From Gaiella sp051003695 (GTDB taxonomy: Bacteria; Actinomycetota; Thermoleophilia; Gaiellales; Gaiellaceae): a stretch of DNA of 5,410 bases. The notes beneath the pieces were generated by a model, which had not been told where the DNA came from, did no database searches, and saw only the letters and a program-made list of their open reading frames with translations. Below are positions 2,651-5,410 of this stretch, one piece after another (positions within the stretch are counted from its first letter, which is position 1; each line of letters opens with the position of its first letter). The stretch is taken from NCBI GenBank assembly GCA_051003695.1, contig JBPCLB010000011.1, forward strand, positions 1 to 5,410, written 5' to 3'. A program made the translations under genes and the position numbers.

Positions 2651-5131
2651 ATGGATTTCGAGAAGCTGACCATCAAGAGCGGGGAGGCGGTCGCCGGGGC
2701 GCAGGAGCTTGCGCGGCGACTTGGCAACCCTGAGGTGACGCCGGATCATCTCGCGCTCGCGCTGCTCGACCAGGAGCTACCGCGGACGCTCGTCGAGCGT
2801 GCCGGCATGAACGCCGGCACGCTTAGGGAAGCAGCCGAGAGCAAGCTCAGAGCCCAGCCAACGGTGACCGGCGCGGCGCAGGTGCAAGCCGGCCCGGCAC
2901 TCCAGCGGATCTTCTCCAGCGCTTTCGCGGAAGCGAAAGCGCTGGGCGACGAGTTCGTGTCGGTCGAGCACTTGCTGCTCGCGCTCGCGCTCGTCCCCCG
3001 CGACGCTTTGCTCGCAGCGCTTCAGCAGGTGCGCGGCGGCCAGCGGGTGACGACCCAGGATCCCGAGGGCACCTATCAGGCGCTCGAGAAGTACGGCCGC
3101 GACCTGACGGCGCTCGCGGAGAGCGGCAAGCTCGACCCGGTGATCGGGCGCGACGAGGAGATCCGCCGCACGATCCAGGTGCTCTCGCGGCGCACGAAGA
3201 ACAACCCCGTCCTGATCGGCGAGCCCGGAGTCGGGAAGACGGCGATCGCCGAAGGGCTCGCCCAGCGCATCGTCGCCGGGGACGTACCGGAAGGCCTGAA
3301 GGGAAAGCGTGTCTGGGCGCTCGACGTCGGCTCGCTGATCGCCGGTGCGAAGTACCGGGGTGAGTTCGAGGAGCGGCTGAAGGCCGTGCTCCAGGAGATC
3401 ACCTCGAGCGACGGCCAGATCGTGCTCTTCATCGACGAGCTCCACACGATCGTCGGGGCGGGCGCCGCGGAGGGCGCCGTCTCGGCGGGCAACCTGCTCA
3501 AGCCGATGCTCGCCCGCGGTGAGCTGCGGGCGGTGGGGGCGACGACCCTCGACGAGTACCGAAAGCACATCGAGAAGGACGCCGCGCTCGAGCGGCGGTT
3601 CCAGCCCGTGCTCGTCGGGGAGCCCTCGGTCTCCGACACGATCGGCATCCTGCGGGGTCTCAAAGAGCGCTACGAGGCCCATCACGGCGTTCGGATCCGC
3701 GATGCCGCCCTCGTCGCGGCGGGGGTGCTCTCCGACCGCTACATCAGCGATCGTTTCCTGCCGGACAAGGCGATCGATCTCGGCGACGAGGCCGCTTCGC
3801 GGTTACGGATGGAGATCGACTCGTCGCCGCTTCTCCTCGACGAGGCCGAGCGGCGCGTGCGCCAGCTCGAAATCGAGCTGGCGGCGATGTCGAAGGAGAG
3901 CGAATCGGTCCGCGAGCCGCTCGAGCGAGAGCTCGCTGAGGCGAAGGCGCTCCGCGACGAGCTCGCTGCGCGTTGGGCGACGGAGAAGGATGCGCTCGTC
4001 CGCGTGAGCGAGCTCACGCGGACTATCGACGAGCTCCGCACGGAGGCTGAACGGGCTGAGCGCCAGGGTGATCTCGCACGGGTCGCCGAGATCCGTTACG
4101 GCCTGATCCCCGAGATGGAAAAAGAGCTCGAGCATAGGGCGGAACCGCAGGTTCCGCCCATGGTCAAGGAGGAGGTCGACGAGGACGATATTGCTGCAGT
4201 CGTCGCTGCCTGGACGGGGATCCCGACCGACCGGCTGCTCGAGGGCGAGGTCGAGAAGCTCGTCCACATGGAGCAGCGGCTGCACGAACGGGTCGTCGGT
4301 CAGGATGCTGCGATCGAGGCGGTCTCGAATGCGCTGCGGCGGGCGCGGGCCGGGCTGCAAGATCCGAACCGGCCGATCGGGTCGCTCGTCTTCCTCGGCC
4401 CGACCGGAGTCGGGAAGACGGAGCTCGCGAAGGCGCTCGCGGAGTTCATGTTCGACGACGAGCGCGCGATCGTCCGGCTCGACATGTCGGAATACCAGGA
4501 GAAGCACACCGTCTCGCGGCTCGTGGGCGCGCCGCCCGGATATGTCGGGTTCGAGGAGGGCGGTCAACTGACCGAGGCCGTGCGGCGCCGGCCCTATTCG
4601 GTGCTCCTGCTCGACGAGATCGAGAAAGCGCACGCCGAGGTGTTCGACATCCTGCTCCAGCTGCTCGACGACGGGCGTCTGACCGACGGGCACGGCCGGA
4701 CGGTGGATTTCAGGAACACCGTCGTGATCATGACGTCGAACATCCGCTCGGCGGATGATCTGACCGAGCGCTTCCGGCCCGAGTTCCTGAACCGGATCGA
4801 CGAGGTGGTCGTGTTCGACGCACTCTCGCGGGAGCAGCTCTCCGAGATCGTGCACATGCAGCTGGAACGGCTCAACGCACGGCTCGGCGACCGAGGGATC
4901 TCACTCGAGCTGACCGATGGCGCGCTCGAGCTCGTGACCGACGCCGGCTGGGATCCCGCCTACGGCGCCCGGCCGCTGAAGCGAGCGATCCAGCGGCTGC
5001 TCGAGAACCCGCTTGCGCTCGAGCTCTTGCAGGGGCGCTACGGCGAAGGGGACGTGATCCGGGCCGACGCCGACCGCGGTGGGATCGAGTTCACGACCGG
5101 CGTCGGCGCGGAAGCCGCCGTCGGCGCCTGA
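2651..5131 (+). CDS. clpB: ClpB, Hsp100 protein disaggregase
   Basis: ClpB is a hexameric AAA+ ATPase that pulls polypeptides out of aggregates together with DnaK/DnaJ/GrpE. The 826 residues contain an N-domain of two Clp_N repeats (about 1-145). NBD1 has Walker A GEPGVGKTA (190-198), pore loop KYRG (234-237), Walker B LFIDELH (D262/E263) and arginine-finger pair R315/R316. A full coiled-coil M-domain follows (about 395-497, with RQGDLARVAEIRYGLIPEME). NBD2 has Walker A GPTGVGKTE (583-591), pore loop GYVG (630-633), Walker B LLLDEIEKA (D655/E656), sensor-1 N697, Arg finger R715 and sensor-2 GAR (772-774). The M-domain separates it from ClpA/ClpC, and there is no IGF-type ClpP loop. Oddities: the conserved NBD1 'AIDLVDEA' reads AIDLGDEA (Gly377), and the loop between sensor 1 and FRPEFLNR is short. 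The length is slightly below the usual 850-870. Five long inverted repeats lie within the gene. Confidence 0.97.
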   Translation: MDFEKLTIKSGEAVAGAQELARRLGNPEVTPDHLALALLDQELPRTLVERAGMNAGTLREAAESKLRAQPTVTGAAQVQAGPALQRIFSSAFAEAKALGDEFVSVEHLLLALALVPRDALLAALQQVRGGQRVTTQDPEGTYQALEKYGRDLTALAESGKLDPVIGRDEEIRRTIQVLSRRTKNNPVLIGEPGVGKTAIAEGLAQRIVAGDVPEGLKGKRVWALDVGSLIAGAKYRGEFEERLKAVLQEITSSDGQIVLFIDELHTIVGAGAAEGAVSAGNLLKPMLARGELRAVGATTLDEYRKHIEKDAALERRFQPVLVGEPSVSDTIGILRGLKERYEAHHGVRIRDAALVAAGVLSDRYISDRFLPDKAIDLGDEAASRLRMEIDSSPLLLDEAERRVRQLEIELAAMSKESESVREPLERELAEAKALRDELAARWATEKDALVRVSELTRTIDELRTEAERAERQGDLARVAEIRYGLIPEMEKELEHRAEPQVPPMVKEEVDEDDIAAVVAAWTGIPTDRLLEGEVEKLVHMEQRLHERVVGQDAAIEAVSNALRRARAGLQDPNRPIGSLVFLGPTGVGKTELAKALAEFMFDDERAIVRLDMSEYQEKHTVSRLVGAPPGYVGFEEGGQLTEAVRRRPYSVLLLDEIEKAHAEVFDILLQLLDDGRLTDGHGRTVDFRNTVVIMTSNIRSADDLTERFRPEFLNRIDEVVVFDALSREQLSEIVHMQLERLNARLGDRGISLELTDGALELVTDAGWDPAYGARPLKRAIQRLLENPLALELLQGRYGEGDVIRADADRGGIEFTTGVGAEAAVGA
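2796..2823. repeat. 11-bp inverted repeat in the clpB N-domain
   Basis: AGCGTGCCGGC (2796-2806) and GCCGGCACGCT (2813-2823) are perfectly complementary around ATGAAC. It encodes ClpB residues about 49-58 (ERAGMNAGTL), a segment that aligns with normal Clp_N sequence without an obvious insertion. It may be chance in GC-rich coding DNA, or part of the palindrome excess in this window. Confidence 0.6.
2916..2945. repeat. 13-bp perfect hairpin in the clpB N-domain
   Basis: CCAGCGCTTTCGC (2916-2928) and GCGAAAGCGCTGG (2933-2945) pair perfectly around a GGAA tetraloop. The encoded residues 89-99 (SSAFAEAKALG) sit in the second Clp_N repeat, just before DEFVSVEHLLLAL, and match the family in length. 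The hairpin therefore appears built into conserved coding sequence rather than added to it. Function unknown. Confidence 0.8.
3860..3883. repeat. 11-bp inverted repeat at the start of the clpB M-domain
   Basis: CGCCAGCTCGA (3860-3870) and TCGAGCTGGCG (3873-3883) are complementary with AA at the centre. It encodes RQLEIELA (residues 404-411) of the first coiled-coil helix. Heptad-like use of Leu/Glu codons (CTC, GAG, CTG) favours such symmetry, so chance is a serious alternative. Confidence 0.5.
3998..4023. repeat. 12-bp inverted repeat in the clpB M-domain
   Basis: GTCCGCGTGAGC (3998-4009) and GCTCACGCGGAC (4012-4023) are perfectly complementary with a 2-base centre GA; as RNA it would form about 11 pairs with a GCGAGC-type closing loop. 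It encodes residues 450-458 (VRVSELTRT) of the coiled-coil M-domain. Confidence 0.6.
4137..4159. repeat. Hairpin in the linker between ClpB M-domain and NBD2
   Basis: GGGCGGAACC (4137-4146) and GGTTCCGCCC (4150-4159) pair perfectly around GCA. With a single bulged A at 4136, three more pairs (CAT 4133-4135 with ATG 4160-4162) extend the stem. The encoded RAEPQVPP (residues 496-503) lies in the variable linker that follows IPEMEKELE and precedes the NBD2 start, where ClpB proteins differ in sequence and length. This is a plausible site for a tolerated in-frame palindromic insertion. Confidence 0.7.
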
Positions 5132-5281
5132 CGCACGGGTCACGCAGCGGCGTTACGCAATGCCCGCGTGTGGGACGGAGGGTCAGGCACGCGTGCCTGA
5201 CCCCCACTCGACGATCTGACGCATCCCGGTGCCGCATGCGAACGGCGCCTCCGGTGCGACCTGTCCGCGACGTTCTTCGGT
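5132..5281. other. Convergent intergenic region, clpB to crp-like gene
   Basis: This 150-base stretch has no convincing ORF on either strand. Besides the palindrome at 5180-5203 it holds a weaker stem, GGTGCCG (5228-5234) with CGGCGCC (5243-5249), seven pairs including one G-U around an 8-base loop. That stem would be downstream of the minus-strand gene and could help end its transcript. No poly-U tract accompanies either stem. Confidence 0.4.
5180..5203. repeat. 24-bp perfect palindrome between convergent genes, REP-like
   Basis: The half-sequence GGGTCAGGCACG is followed immediately by its exact complement, giving a 24-bp palindrome with no mismatch. It lies 48 bases after the clpB stop and 78 bases beyond the stop of the opposing crp-like gene. 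It has the same GGGTCAG/CTGACCC ends as the repeat in grpE (451-483). Position suggests a bidirectional transcription barrier, although no U-tract follows on either strand (CC-rich on the right); the shared ends suggest a repeat family. Confidence 0.8.
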
Positions 5282-5410
5282 TCAACGCGCTCGTCGTTCG
5301 AGCTGCTTGCGGTCCAGCACGTCGATCTGCCCACGCGTCAGCTGGAGCGTGCCGCGTCGCTCCTCCGCGCGGAGCACGCGATTCGCGGTTGCCCGCGAGG
5401 TACCGGCGAG
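5282..5410 (-). CDS. Crp/Fnr-family transcriptional regulator, C-terminal fragment
   Basis: Reading the minus strand from the right edge gives 42 residues and a TGA stop. LAGTSRATANRVLRAEERRG is the recognition helix region of a Crp-type winged helix-turn-helix ('LA...G.SR.TV.R.L..LE..G'), followed by the wing TLQLTRGQIDVLDRKQLERRAR in the family's usual 'I....G.I.ILD...L...A' style. The N-terminal effector-binding (cNMP-like) domain and start lie beyond the window, so the ligand cannot be predicted. The gene faces clpB and is probably not part of the heat-shock unit. The fragment is short but the motif is characteristic. Confidence 0.8.
   Translation of the reverse strand, partial: LAGTSRATANRVLRAEERRGTLQLTRGQIDVLDRKQLERRAR

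Noticed and set aside
2571..2669. Possible leader peptide ORF (ATG 2571) running into the clpB start
   Set aside because: No ribosome site, unremarkable composition, and overlap with clpB in another frame; nothing suggests attenuation by a peptide.
2777..3685. 302-codon minus-strand ORF opposite the clpB 5' half
   Set aside because: Same reason: it mirrors clpB codons and shows no recognisable domain.
3803..4855. 350-codon minus-strand ORF opposite clpB
   Set aside because: It is the antisense shadow of a conserved gene in GC-rich DNA, with Arg/Leu/Asp-rich low-complexity composition and no family resemblance.

Overview
The window is a GC-rich chromosomal segment carrying most of a bacterial heat-shock chaperone operon. 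In order on the + strand it has the 3' end of dnaK, then grpE, dnaJ, a 30-codon unannotated small ORF, hspR and clpB. The 3' end of a Crp/Fnr-type regulator faces them on the - strand at the right edge. The order dnaK-grpE-dnaJ-hspR is the hallmark of Actinomycetota, where the MerR-type repressor HspR controls its own operon and usually clpB. High GC, GTG starts and 4-base start/stop overlaps fit. A deep-branching lineage such as Thermoleophilia is my guess from the style of the proteins, not something the sequence proves.

Layout: dnaK' (1-398) overlaps grpE (395-964) by GTGA. dnaJ (967-2049) follows after 2 bases. A putative single-pass membrane microprotein (2046-2138) overlaps dnaJ by GTGA and hspR (2135-2542) by ATGA. 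A 108-base gap with two inverted repeats leads to clpB (2651-5131). A 150-base convergent gap holds a 24-bp perfect palindrome, and the crp-like tail (5410-5282, - strand) closes the window. DnaK, GrpE and DnaJ form the Hsp70 cycle. ClpB is the Hsp100 disaggregase that works with it. HspR is the repressor that in relatives uses DnaK as co-repressor, so the whole circuit of effector, nucleotide exchanger, co-chaperone, repressor and disaggregase is on about 5 kb.

The most unusual signal is not a gene. Long perfect inverted repeats recur through the window, mostly inside coding sequence: 13-bp arms in grpE, in the hspR tail and in the clpB N-domain, 10-12-bp arms at four more places in clpB, and a 24-bp palindrome after clpB. 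Two of them (grpE and post-clpB) share the outer arms GGGTCAG/CTGACCC, suggesting a dispersed REP-like element family that tolerates in-frame insertion. The second point of interest is the microprotein ORF wedged between dnaJ and hspR, which probably couples hspR translation to dnaJ. I found no HAIR (CTTGAGT-N7-ACTCAAG) or CIRCE operator in the window. I see no mobile-element gene, RNA gene, CRISPR or defence system.
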